Assembly (NCBI GenBank): GCA_946482635.1
Contig: CAMLSG010000042.1
Location: 1 to 30,946 of the forward strand
DNA: 30,946 nucleotides
Direction of reading: 5' to 3'
DNA from: an uncultured Duganella sp.
GTDB taxonomy: Bacteria > Pseudomonadota > Gammaproteobacteria > Burkholderiales > Burkholderiaceae
The translations under genes and the position numbers were made by a program. Below the pieces are notes generated by a model. It made no database searches and was not told the DNA's origin. It saw only the letters and a list, made by a program, of their open reading frames with translations. Shown piece after piece: positions 7,889 through 15,798 of this stretch (position 1 is its first letter; every line of letters starts with the position of its first letter).

Positions 7889-9461
7889 GCTGCGCCTGGA
7901 CTTGCGCCCGCGCAGCAATGCGCAAGGCCTGGACCTTGGTTTCGCCCTGCTGCACGCCGGCGGCGCCGACGTCTGGCGCGCCTGGCTCGCCCTGTGGCTG
8001 CCGCTGTCGGCGCTGGCGATCCTGATCGGCTGGCATTGGGAAACAGCGTTCGGCTGGCTGCTGCCCTGGTGGCTGCTGCCCCTGCTGGAACGGGCGCCGC
8101 TGCACGTGCTGGCGCGCCAGGTGTTCGGCGAGCAGACCGGCTGGCGCGCTGCCTTGCGCGCCTGGCCGCGCGAACTGGGCGGCGGCTGGATCCGCATGCT
8201 GACATGGTGGCGTCCCTTCATGGCCGGGCGCGGCCTGCACCAGCCGGTCTGGGTGCTGGAGCGGGCGCGCGGCAAGACCGCCACGGCGCGCCGCGCCACC
8301 ATCGCGCGCAATGGCACCGGCGTCGCCGCCTTCCTGTTCGGCGCCAGCTTCTTTGTCCTCGAATTCCTGGTGCTGGCCCTGGGCATCCTGGGCCTGGTGG
8401 GACTGTTCATGTCCAGCACATCGCCAAACCCGGCAGCGGTGTTCCGTATCGACGATGCGGCGTTGCGGTCGGCCATCATCAACGCCGCCTGCTGCGCGGC
8501 GCTGGCCATTGTCGGCCCGATTTATACGGCCTGCACTTTCACGCTATACCTGAACCGCCGCGCCACGCTGGAGGCATGGGACATCGAAATCGTGCTGCGC
8601 CAGCTGCGCCCGCCAGCCCGGCCGGTAGCGGCGCGTCACGTTGCCGCCGTGCTGATGGCGGCACCGCTGCTGGCCATGGCCTTGCTCGGCATGCCGCCGC
8701 CGGTGCAAGCCGCGCCGGCCGCCAGCGCGACGGCCGCTGCCCGCGATTGCGAACCGCCGGAAGGGTTCAAGAAGGAGGACAGCGGGCGCGGTCCCGACCA
8801 GTCGCCGGAACAAGCCGCCGTGCGCCGCCAGCTCGAACAGGTACTGGCCCACGAAGACTTGCGCGGTTATCGCTGCAGCGAGCAATGGGAATTGCGTGAG
8901 CAAGCGGAACAGGAAAAGCCCAAACAAGAGCAGAAAGCCCCGCCGCTGGTGCCGCGCTGGGTGGCGGCCATCCTGGCCGGCCTGTTCAAAGCGGCCCTGA
9001 TCGGCGGCGCCATTGCCCTGGTGGCGTGGCTGCTGTGGCGCTATGGCGCGCCGCTGCGCTTCAACATGGGCGCGGCCCCCGAGCCCCGCCTGGCAACCGA
9101 AATCGGCGGACTCGATATCCGCGAAGAGAGTTTGCCGTCCGACGTGGCCGGCGCCGTACGCGCCCTGTGGCAGCAAGGGCAGCAGCGCGCTGCGCTGGCG
9201 CTGCTGTACCGCGCCACGCTGTCGCGCCTGGTCAGCCGCCAGTCGCTCAAGCTGCACCACGGCGCCACGGAAGGCGAATGCCTGGCGCAAGCGCGCAGCG
9301 CCAATGCCGCCGGCACCCTTGACGGCAACAGCCTGGCACTGGCCGACCAGGCCACCACGCTATGGCTGAATGCCGCCTACGGCGCGCGCTGGCCCGCCGC
9401 GGAAACCGTGGCGGCGCTGTGCACGCGCTGGCAAGCCCACTTCGACCGCGAGGCAGCATGA
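7875..9461 (+). CDS. DUF4129 domain-containing membrane protein
   Basis: A 528-residue protein. The N-terminal half carries several transmembrane helices (the region after DLGFALLHAGGADVWRAWL, then about 35-75 and 150-220). A periplasmic, low-complexity, charged stretch follows (about 270-360, rich in E, Q and K). Next comes one more transmembrane helix (VAAILAGLFKAALIGGAIALV) and a C-terminal cytosolic DUF4129 domain with the usual RAALALLYRATLSRLV motif. The open frame extends upstream to 7680 inside the SpoIIM-like gene; the ATG at 7875 matches the normal family N-terminus and gives the expected short overlap. DUF4129 proteins accompany MoxR/DUF58/DUF4350 operons, and their biochemical role is unknown. 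Confidence 0.85.
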   Translation: MQLDKLRLDLRPRSNAQGLDLGFALLHAGGADVWRAWLALWLPLSALAILIGWHWETAFGWLLPWWLLPLLERAPLHVLARQVFGEQTGWRAALRAWPRELGGGWIRMLTWWRPFMAGRGLHQPVWVLERARGKTATARRATIARNGTGVAAFLFGASFFVLEFLVLALGILGLVGLFMSSTSPNPAAVFRIDDAALRSAIINAACCAALAIVGPIYTACTFTLYLNRRATLEAWDIEIVLRQLRPPARPVAARHVAAVLMAAPLLAMALLGMPPPVQAAPAASATAAARDCEPPEGFKKEDSGRGPDQSPEQAAVRRQLEQVLAHEDLRGYRCSEQWELREQAEQEKPKQEQKAPPLVPRWVAAILAGLFKAALIGGAIALVAWLLWRYGAPLRFNMGAAPEPRLATEIGGLDIREESLPSDVAGAVRALWQQGQQRAALALLYRATLSRLVSRQSLKLHHGATEGECLAQARSANAAGTLDGNSLALADQATTLWLNAAYGARWPAAETVAALCTRWQAHFDREAA

Positions 9462-10780
9462 AGCGCAGCACTTCCATTATCACGGCCATCGCCGTGGTCG
9501 CCGCGCTGCTGGCCTTCGCTGTTGCCGAACTGTGGCCCATCTACTTCCACAAGGTGTGGCGCGGCCAGCCATATGTCTCCGCGGCGCAGGCCAAGAACCC
9601 GATGCTGGCCGCCACCCGGCTGCTGGAGGCGCGCGGCCACAAGGTGCGCATCGAGCCCGTGCTCAGCTACCAGTTGCTGAACCAGCTGCCGGACGGCGTG
9701 ATGATGCTGTCGCGCTATGCGCGCCCGCCGGACGAGCGCCAGGCCAAGCTGCTGCTGGACTGGGTGCGCCGCGGCAACACGCTGATCATGACACCGGACT
9801 GGATCGGCGACAGCGACGACGAGGAAGGCAGCCAGGAGAGCGGCGCGGAACAGTTGACCGACCCGCTGGGCAAACACTTTGGCGTGGCAATGTCGGGCCG
9901 TACCCGCATGGACGATACCTGCCGCATTGACCCGCTGGAAACTGCGCGCCGCGAAAAGCGCGCCGCCGAGGCGGCGCAAGCCAAAGCGCAGCCGGCCGAG
10001 GAGGAGGCGGACGACGAGGACCAGGCAAGCGAGCAAGAACCGGCCGGCCCGGCCCACCTGGTGTGCCTGAACGCGCCCGGCGCCGCCAACACCATCGAGC
10101 TGGCCCGCCCATCCGACACCCTGCAGCGCTTCGAAGGCAAGGGCCCGCAACCGCTATGGGGCGACACGTACGAGCTGGCCGTGCTGGTCTACGGCGAAGG
10201 CCGCGGCAAGGTCGCCATGGTGGCCGTCGACGCCGGCGACAGCTACTTCGACAACGATGCGCTGCGCCAGTTCGACCACGGCGAGCTGCTGCTGTTGCTG
10301 GCCGGGCAGAGCGGTCCCAAGGCGCCGGTCATGCTGGTGCAGCACAACGAGCCGGTCAGCTGGGCCGCATGGCTGTGGCAGCACGGCCGCCTGGCCGTTC
10401 TCGGCCTGGCCGCCCTGCTGCTGTTGTGGACCTGGAGCGCCTCGCGCCGCTTCGGCCCAATGCTGCCGGAAGCGGCCGCCCCGCGCCGCGCGCTGATCGA
10501 ACATATCGAAGCCAGCGGCCGCTGGCTGTGGCGCTTGCCGCAGGGCCGCGCCTTGCTGCTGGACGCCGTGCGCAAGCGCACGGAAAAACAGCTGCTGCGG
10601 CGCCTGCCGGAACTGCACGCCCTGGGTCCCGCCGAACGCGCACGCCGCCTGGCGCGTTTGACCAAGCTGCCGGAAGCGCATGTCAGCGACGCCCTGCTTG
10701 GCGCGCCGGCCAGCCGTGCCGCCGATTTCACACGACAAATCTCCATACTCCAACAATTGCGAGCCCATCATGAGCGATAG
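9458..10780 (+). CDS. DUF4350 domain-containing membrane protein
   Basis: A 440-residue protein. An N-terminal signal anchor (residues about 7-25, IITAIAVVAALLAFAVAEL) leads to the DUF4350 domain with its typical NPMLAATRLLEARGHKV start and LLDWVRRGNTLIMTPDW. A strongly acidic and alanine-rich insertion lies around 165-200 (AEEEADDEDQASE). A transmembrane segment near 310-330 (LAVLGLAALLLLWTW) precedes a helical cytosolic tail with RRFGPMLPE and R-x-L-x-EH-I-EASGRWLW, common in this family. The ATG overlaps the DUF4129 stop as ATGA; longer upstream frames are shadows. The partner set MoxR-DUF58-DUF4129-DUF4350 is also found in actinobacteria. Confidence 0.85.
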   Translation: MKRSTSIITAIAVVAALLAFAVAELWPIYFHKVWRGQPYVSAAQAKNPMLAATRLLEARGHKVRIEPVLSYQLLNQLPDGVMMLSRYARPPDERQAKLLLDWVRRGNTLIMTPDWIGDSDDEEGSQESGAEQLTDPLGKHFGVAMSGRTRMDDTCRIDPLETARREKRAAEAAQAKAQPAEEEADDEDQASEQEPAGPAHLVCLNAPGAANTIELARPSDTLQRFEGKGPQPLWGDTYELAVLVYGEGRGKVAMVAVDAGDSYFDNDALRQFDHGELLLLLAGQSGPKAPVMLVQHNEPVSWAAWLWQHGRLAVLGLAALLLLWTWSASRRFGPMLPEAAAPRRALIEHIEASGRWLWRLPQGRALLLDAVRKRTEKQLLRRLPELHALGPAERARRLARLTKLPEAHVSDALLGAPASRAADFTRQISILQQLRAHHER

Positions 10781-11774
10781 CATGTCCATCCCATCCAACA
10801 ACGCCATTCCGGCCGACCGCCTGGCGCAGGCGATCGACATCGTGCAGCGCGTGCGCGAGGAAATCGGCCGCGCCATCGTCGGCCAGAAAACGGTGGTCGA
10901 GCAGGTGCTGGCCTGTTGCCTGGCTGGCGGCCATGTGTTGCTGGAAGGCGTGCCCGGGCTGGGCAAGACCTTGCTGGTCAAGGCGCTGGCCAAGACTTTC
11001 GCCGGCGAGTTCTCACGCATCCAGTTCACGCCTGACCTGATGCCCGCCGACGTGATGGGCCACGCCGTGTTCGACCAGCGCCAGCAAACCTTCAGCATCC
11101 GCAAAGGCCCGGTGTTCACCCACCTGCTGCTGGCCGACGAAATCAACCGAGCGCCGGCCAAGACCCAGTCCGCCCTGCTGGAAGCCATGCAGGAGCGCCA
11201 GGTCACCATCGAAGGCGAAGCGCACACGCTGGAAGCGCCCTTCATGGTGCTGGCCACCCAGAACCCGCTGGAAAGCGAAGGCACCTACCCGCTGCCGGAA
11301 GCCCAGCTTGACCGCTTCCTGATCAAGGCGCGCATCGCCTATCCAAGCGAGTCGGAGGAAACCGCGATGCTGCTGGCCGTGACCGAAGGCCGCGTCGGCG
11401 ACGCGCTGGAAGTGGCGCAGGTGCGCACCCTGATTAAGCCGGAAACCCTGGTCGCGCTGCAGCAGCTGGTGGCCCGCATCCGCGTCGACGAGGCGGTCGC
11501 CAACTACGCCGTGCGCATGGCGCGCGCCACGCGCCAGTGGCCCGGCGTGGCGGTCGGCGCCGGCCCGCGCGGCAGCATCGCCCTGATCCGCCTGGCGCGC
11601 GCCATGGCCCTGATGGCGGGCCGCGATTACGCCACTCCTGACGATATCAAGCAAGCCAGCCTGCCGGTGCTGCGCCATCGCATTGCCCTGTCGCCGGAAA
11701 GCGAACTGGATGGCCTGGGCGCGGACGACGTGCTGGCCGCACTGATCGACTCGGTCGCCGCGCCGCGCAACTGA
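10770..11774 (+). CDS. MoxR-family AAA+ ATPase
   Basis: A 334-residue cytosolic AAA+ chaperone-type ATPase. Walker A is GVPGLGKT (residues 60-67) and Walker B LLLADEINRAP (DE at 123-124). Sensor 1 is ATQNP (162-166) with the MoxR-typical LESEGTYPLPEAQLDRF following. The arginine-finger region and a C-terminal lid domain come after (VGAGPRGSIALIRLARA). MoxR proteins are thought to assist assembly or cofactor insertion of protein complexes, generally with VWA-type partners; the DUF58 protein encoded next is the probable partner. The ATG at 10770 lies inside the DUF4350 3' end (11-bp overlap). A second in-frame ATG at 10782 is two bases after that stop and is an alternative start. Confidence 0.93.
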   Translation: MSDSMSIPSNNAIPADRLAQAIDIVQRVREEIGRAIVGQKTVVEQVLACCLAGGHVLLEGVPGLGKTLLVKALAKTFAGEFSRIQFTPDLMPADVMGHAVFDQRQQTFSIRKGPVFTHLLLADEINRAPAKTQSALLEAMQERQVTIEGEAHTLEAPFMVLATQNPLESEGTYPLPEAQLDRFLIKARIAYPSESEETAMLLAVTEGRVGDALEVAQVRTLIKPETLVALQQLVARIRVDEAVANYAVRMARATRQWPGVAVGAGPRGSIALIRLARAMALMAGRDYATPDDIKQASLPVLRHRIALSPESELDGLGADDVLAALIDSVAAPRN

Positions 11775-13078
11775 TGAAACCAACCCGCCGCATGTTCTTG
11801 GCCCTGCTCGGCCTGACCGCGCTGGGCGTACCGGCCAGCGCATGGCCGATGCTGCAGGCGCCGTGGCAGGCGCTGGCCGGCACCCTGCTGCTGGCTGCCG
11901 GCGCCGATGCCCTGCTGGCGCGGCGCCGCCCTGCCCTGCGCGCGGAACGCAGCATGGCGGGCGTGCTGCCGGTCGGCGCCTGGCACGACGTGCGCCTGAC
12001 CCTGCACAATGAAGGCAAAGCCGCGCTGCAGCTCGACGTGTTCGACGATTACCCGCCCGCCTGGGAACTGGAAGGCATGCCGCACGCCACCCGCCTGGCG
12101 CCCGGCGCGTTTTCCACCATGACTTACCGCGTGCGCCCGCTGGAGCGGGGCGACGGCGACTTCGGCACGCCATGGCTGCGGGTGGCCGGCCCGCTCGGCC
12201 TGTGGCAGGCCACGCACCGCATCGGCCCGCAACAGACTGCAAAAGTCTTCCCCGACGTGGCGCGCCTGCTGGGCCAGGCCCTGCGCGCCACCGACCGCCA
12301 GGCGCCGACCGCCGGTTCGCTGCTCAAGCGCCAGCGCGGCGAAGGCACCGATTTCCGCCAGCTGCGCGAGTACCGCCGCGGCGACAGCCTGCGATCGATC
12401 GACTGGAAGGCCACGGCCCGCCATCGCAAGCCGATCACCCGCGAATACCAGCTCGAACGCGACCAGCAGGTCGTATTCCTGCTCGATACCGGGCGCCGCA
12501 TGCTGGCGCGCGACGACGACACCAGCCATTTCGACCATGCGCTGTACGCGGTGCTGACGCTGGCCTTCGTGGCCGGCAAGCAGGGCGACGCGGTAGGCTT
12601 GATGAGTTTTGGCGTCGACAACCGCTGGCTGGCGCCGGCCAAGGGCCGCATCGGCCTGGACCGCATGCTGGCCGGCGTCTATGACCTGCAGCCGGGCGAA
12701 GCCGCGCCCGACTACATGCGAGCCGCCAACGACTTGCTGAACCGCCTGAACCGGCGCGCCTTCGTGGTACTGGTGACCAATGTGCGCGATGAGGACGATG
12801 TGGCGTTGCGCCAGGCCGTCGACCTGCTGTCCTCGCGCCACCTGGTGATGTGCGCCAGCTTGCGCGAGCGCGCACTGGACGCCGCCAGCTCGGCACAGGT
12901 GCAGGACTTCAACGATGCGCTGCGCCTGGCAGCCAGCGAACATTACCTGCAGCAGCGCCAGGAAGCCATCCGCCGCCTCGGCCTGCGCTCAGGCCACCTG
13001 GTCGACGTCGCGCCGGAGCACCTGGCCGGCGCCCTGCTGAACCGCTACCTCGATATCAAAGAAAGCGGAGCGCTGTAA
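11774..13078 (+). CDS. DUF58 domain-containing (VWA-like) protein
   Basis: A 434-residue protein, the expected partner of the MoxR ATPase. Two hydrophobic N-terminal helices (about 8-45) anchor it in the membrane. A beta-rich region follows, then the DUF58 signature G-x-D-F-R-Q-L-R-E-Y-R-R-G-D-S-L-R-S-I-D-W at about 191-211. A VWA-like fold comes next, with VVFLLDTGRRM (about 233-243), where the MIDAS serine positions of classic VWA domains are replaced by G and R, as is common in DUF58 proteins. The start codon overlaps the MoxR stop by one base (TGATG). The 3' end overlaps the convergent DUF805 gene by 23 bp. Confidence 0.93.
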   Translation: MKPTRRMFLALLGLTALGVPASAWPMLQAPWQALAGTLLLAAGADALLARRRPALRAERSMAGVLPVGAWHDVRLTLHNEGKAALQLDVFDDYPPAWELEGMPHATRLAPGAFSTMTYRVRPLERGDGDFGTPWLRVAGPLGLWQATHRIGPQQTAKVFPDVARLLGQALRATDRQAPTAGSLLKRQRGEGTDFRQLREYRRGDSLRSIDWKATARHRKPITREYQLERDQQVVFLLDTGRRMLARDDDTSHFDHALYAVLTLAFVAGKQGDAVGLMSFGVDNRWLAPAKGRIGLDRMLAGVYDLQPGEAAPDYMRAANDLLNRLNRRAFVVLVTNVRDEDDVALRQAVDLLSSRHLVMCASLRERALDAASSAQVQDFNDALRLAASEHYLQQRQEAIRRLGLRSGHLVDVAPEHLAGALLNRYLDIKESGAL

Positions 13079-13553
13079 AGGCGGCAACCAGGATGCAGCC
13101 CAATGCCGCGCCAAGCTTCACGCCGAAGTCGGCTGGTGCCGGCACTGCGCCGAAACGGTTGGTGTCCGCCGTGCCGGGCGCGACCACCATGTAGATCAGG
13201 AAAATAAACTGCAAGATCGGGAACAGCAGCATAAGCGTCCACCAGCCCCCGACATCGAAATCGTGCAGCCGGCGGCGCGTCATCACCGCCAGTACCAGCA
13301 ACGGAATCATGAAGATCACCGTACCCATCGTCATGACGCGCGCCTCACTGGCAAAATAGGACTGCAGCCCGAAAACACCGACCGCGATCCCTGAAAGCAG
13401 GCCAAACAGGATGGCCAGCGGAATGCCTGCGAGGCTGTACGCAACAAAACGCACGCGCCCAATGCGCCCGTTCCAGCAAAACAGCCGCGCCTCGTTCGAT
13501 GGTGCAAACAGCAGTTCCAGCCCTGCCTGGGGCGCGGCGTAAGGGTTTTGCAT
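13056..13553 (-). CDS. DUF805 membrane protein (second of a tandem pair)
   Basis: A 165-residue membrane protein. It opens with MQNPYAAPQA and has the DUF805 N-terminal strand FCWNGRIGRVRFVAYS. Four hydrophobic helices follow (about 40-62, 72-92, 105-125, 143-162). The conserved RRRLHDFDVGGWW motif sits between the second and third helices. Function of DUF805 proteins is unknown. It begins three bases after the stop of its paralogue, so the two are co-transcribed. Its last 23 bp overlap, tail to tail, the end of the DUF58 gene. Confidence 0.88.
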   Translation of the reverse strand: MQNPYAAPQAGLELLFAPSNEARLFCWNGRIGRVRFVAYSLAGIPLAILFGLLSGIAVGVFGLQSYFASEARVMTMGTVIFMIPLLVLAVMTRRRLHDFDVGGWWTLMLLFPILQFIFLIYMVVAPGTADTNRFGAVPAPADFGVKLGAALGCILVAAFTALRFL

Positions 13554-13556
13554 CGC

Positions 13557-14126
13557 TTACTGGCTGTTGTCGATCTGCGCGGCTTCGGCCCTGGCTTTGT
13601 AGTCGGCATAGCCCGGCATTGTGATGGCAAGCACCATGCCCGCCGCGAACATGATTGGCATGAGCGAGGCCAGGATGATCACGCCGACAGTGTTCGGGCC
13701 AGGCGGCGGGCCATAATCGTTGCCCTCGGACTCGCCCGGAGCGAAGATCAGGTACAAGGCGAACAGGAAGCCGACGATGGGCACCAGCGACAGCAGCAGG
13801 TACCAGCCCGATTTGCCGAGGTCATTCAAGCGGCGGCGCCCAATGATGACGGCGGCAGCCAGCGTCACAACGGTCAAGGCGAGCAAGCCGAAAATGAATG
13901 TGGCGCCGATTGCTTCCACGCCCCGTCCGGCGGCGAGGGCCGACACGCCCATCACGATCGCGAAAATGAAAAATACCGGCGTCAGTATCAAGCTCAGGGC
14001 GGCGCTATAGGCAAGGTAGCGCACGCGGCCAATGCGTCCACTGACGGCAAAAAACTTTGGCTCATACGTTTCATTGCTGGCTGGTTCGCGCAGTTCGGCC
14101 TGCGGCATCGAATAAGGATTACTCAC
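13557..14126 (-). CDS. DUF805 membrane protein with pilin-like C-terminal tail
   Basis: A 189-residue paralogue of the following gene, with the same MSNPYSMPQA opening, FFAVSGRIGRVRYLAYS strand, four hydrophobic helices and the RRRLNDLGKSGWY motif. The C-terminal 35 residues (IMFAAGMVLAITMPGYADYKARAEAAQ, about 155-181) resemble the hydrophobic N-terminal helix plus first turn of type IV pilins, which read ...AIPAYQDYxARA. There is no prepilin peptidase site. The start codon is GTG (14126-14124 on the minus strand) with GGAG seven bases upstream. It is the first gene of the two-gene DUF805 unit. The 175-bp AT-rich gap 14127-14301 carries its promoter and that of the divergent gene at 14302. 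Confidence 0.87.
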   Translation of the reverse strand: MSNPYSMPQAELREPASNETYEPKFFAVSGRIGRVRYLAYSAALSLILTPVFFIFAIVMGVSALAAGRGVEAIGATFIFGLLALTVVTLAAAVIIGRRRLNDLGKSGWYLLLSLVPIVGFLFALYLIFAPGESEGNDYGPPPGPNTVGVIILASLMPIMFAAGMVLAITMPGYADYKARAEAAQIDNSQ

Positions 14127-14229
14127 GGTTGCTCCAGAAGAGGATGTATCGTTATTAAAGTTACCACCGAGAAAATATTACATTATTTTTTTACTAAGAT
14201 ACAAGGCCGATTTCAATACAACACCCGGC

Positions 14230-14258
14230 TTGCGGCTTGCACGCGCGACTGCGATACT
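14230..14258 (+). promoter_or_regulatory. Possible sigma-70 promoter for the RelA/SpoT-reminiscent gene
   Basis: TTGCGG (14230-14235), a 17-bp spacer, then GATACT (14253-14258). Spacing is ideal and the hexamers match the consensus at three and four positions. Transcription would begin near 14265, after the upstream alternative start at 14230, which supports the ATG at 14302. Confidence 0.35.
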
Positions 14259-14301
14259 TTCTTCAAAGACTGGACGGTTGCACAAATTCACGAACGCCGC
14301 C

Positions 14302-15456
14302 ATGCATCCCTCACTCAAGTGCCAGGGCAAGTTTTCCCTGAACTGGACTTACCTGAATGCCATCGCCTCCGGTGTGTCGGCAATCGACCTCGGCGGACTG
14401 GCCCTGCGCAACAAGCATGACGCCCACCAGTTCGTGCGCGAATACGGTTTCGACATCGACAACCCGCATGCGCGCGAAGTGATCGCGCAAGCCCATGGCG
14501 AAGCGCTGGACTTCGTTTGCAGCAGCTTCCTGACGCCAGCCCAGGCGGCCCTGATCCCGCCTGAAGTACGCCAGCCGGAAGATCCGCTGGACCTGCTGGT
14601 CTACGCCTCGCTGCACGGCAATGAACAGGTCGAGCTGCGGCGCATGTGGTCCTGCGCTGTGCTGAAAGTCATGCACGGCATCTTCTACATCGATAACAAC
14701 CTCAAGCTGCGCTACTTCAACACCATCCGCCAGCAAGTGTTTGCCAGCCTGGACGAAGTGATCCATGAAGAAGACGGCCAGTTCTATTTGAGCGACGGTG
14801 AAATTTGCCTGCCCTTGCTGCACTTTGACCGCAAGAACAATAAAAGCCGCGGCAGCATCCTGCTGAAGTTGCTGCAAAAAGCAGCCTACCTGGCAGCCGA
14901 CATCTTCGACCACCTTGGCGTGCGGCTGATCTTCAATACCCGCTTCGAATGCCTGCTTGCCTTGCGCACGCTGCAGCGGGCCCACCTGATCTCGGTGACC
15001 AACGTCGACTCCCAGCGCACCCGCAACACCCTGCTCGACATGGAAGCGGCAAAGGAAATATTCACCCAATACCGCTGCATGCTGGAGGCGGCCGAAGGCT
15101 ATCCGGCCGACCTGCTGGAACAGATGGATGCGGAACTGATGGAAATTTCGTCACCCCAGACGCAGGCCGACAACCCGCACAGCGGGGCCGGCTTCAACAG
15201 CATCCAGGTTACGGTGCGCAAGATGATCCACCTGCCGCCGGACGACCCGGCAGCCAGCGGCCCCGACTATGACGTCGGCTTCTTCTTCGAGTACGAGATC
15301 CAGTTGATGGACAAGGCCAGCCACGGCCGCACGCTGGAAGGCCCAGCCAGCCACGACGCCTACAAGAAGCGCCAGGTCGAAACCGCACGCCTGCGGGTGC
15401 TGGGGCGCGACCTGCTGCGCTATCTCGAAACCCAGCCGGCAGAGCGAGCCGCCTAG
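14302..15456 (+). CDS. Conserved hypothetical protein, RelA/SpoT nucleotidyltransferase-reminiscent
   Basis: A 384-residue cytosolic protein without signal peptide or membrane segment. The central part (about 110-240) has a layout like a RelA/SpoT-type nucleotidyltransferase: helical VLKVMHGIFYIDNNLKLRYF, a lysine/arginine-rich DRKNNKSRGSILLKLLQKAAY, then DIFDHLGVRLIF and a CLLALRTLQ helix. These recall the (p)ppGpp synthetase pattern of basic residues followed by D-x-x-G-x-R-I. From memory it may belong to the family named TIGR04552/TIGR04562, but I cannot confirm this. Whether it makes a nucleotide is unknown. The frame is open to 14230; I chose the ATG at 14302 because a plausible promoter lies between. 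No clear Shine-Dalgarno is visible. Its TAG stop shares four bases (CTAG) with the stop of the convergent DUF1059 gene. Confidence 0.6.
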   Translation: MHPSLKCQGKFSLNWTYLNAIASGVSAIDLGGLALRNKHDAHQFVREYGFDIDNPHAREVIAQAHGEALDFVCSSFLTPAQAALIPPEVRQPEDPLDLLVYASLHGNEQVELRRMWSCAVLKVMHGIFYIDNNLKLRYFNTIRQQVFASLDEVIHEEDGQFYLSDGEICLPLLHFDRKNNKSRGSILLKLLQKAAYLAADIFDHLGVRLIFNTRFECLLALRTLQRAHLISVTNVDSQRTRNTLLDMEAAKEIFTQYRCMLEAAEGYPADLLEQMDAELMEISSPQTQADNPHSGAGFNSIQVTVRKMIHLPPDDPAASGPDYDVGFFFEYEIQLMDKASHGRTLEGPASHDAYKKRQVETARLRVLGRDLLRYLETQPAERAA

Positions 15457-15701
15457 TGCGGCCTGACGCCTTCCGGCGTGCCCGTCGATGCCCCCGGCGG
15501 CATCACATGTTCGGGTGGCATGCCTTCATGGATCAGGCCACGAATGGCGCTGCGCAGTTCAGGACTATCCGTATGCTTGTGGACCGAGACGGCGTGCTGG
15601 ACAGCGACTTCCAGCAGCTCGTCTTCATTGTCTGCCGATATCGCGACGCTACATTGAGCCTCGCTGGGAAATTCGCGGCAGTCGATGTATTTGCGGGTCA
15701 T
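15453..15701 (-). CDS. DUF1059 small protein
   Basis: An 82-residue cytosolic protein with the full DUF1059 pattern: MTRKYIDCREFPSE, then CSVAISADNEDELLEVAVQHAVSVH and a C-terminal helix with RSAIRGLI. Such proteins are about 60-90 residues and of unknown function, with two conserved cysteines (C8 and C17 here). The ATG has a strong GGGAGG Shine-Dalgarno on the minus strand. The proline/glycine-rich last 20 residues look disordered. The stop codon overlaps that of the convergent gene. Confidence 0.88.
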   Translation of the reverse strand: MTRKYIDCREFPSEAQCSVAISADNEDELLEVAVQHAVSVHKHTDSPELRSAIRGLIHEGMPPEHVMPPGASTGTPEGVRPH

Positions 15702-15798
15702 GGCGACCTCCCTTCCGAAGAGCTACTTACACTATAGGACGTTTGGCCCGCAATTCCATGCTACATTTGCCTGCCTGTTAACTAAGCACGGAGGTGCA

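Noticed and set aside
6653..8509. A 618-codon minus-strand open frame
   Set aside because: It is antisense to the RDD, SpoIIM-like and DUF4129 genes; the translation is low-complexity and lacks domains.
14150..14230. AT-rich patch considered as a transfer boundary or origin-like element
   Set aside because: It is a short divergent promoter region between two genes; no repeats, boxes or mobile genes flank it.
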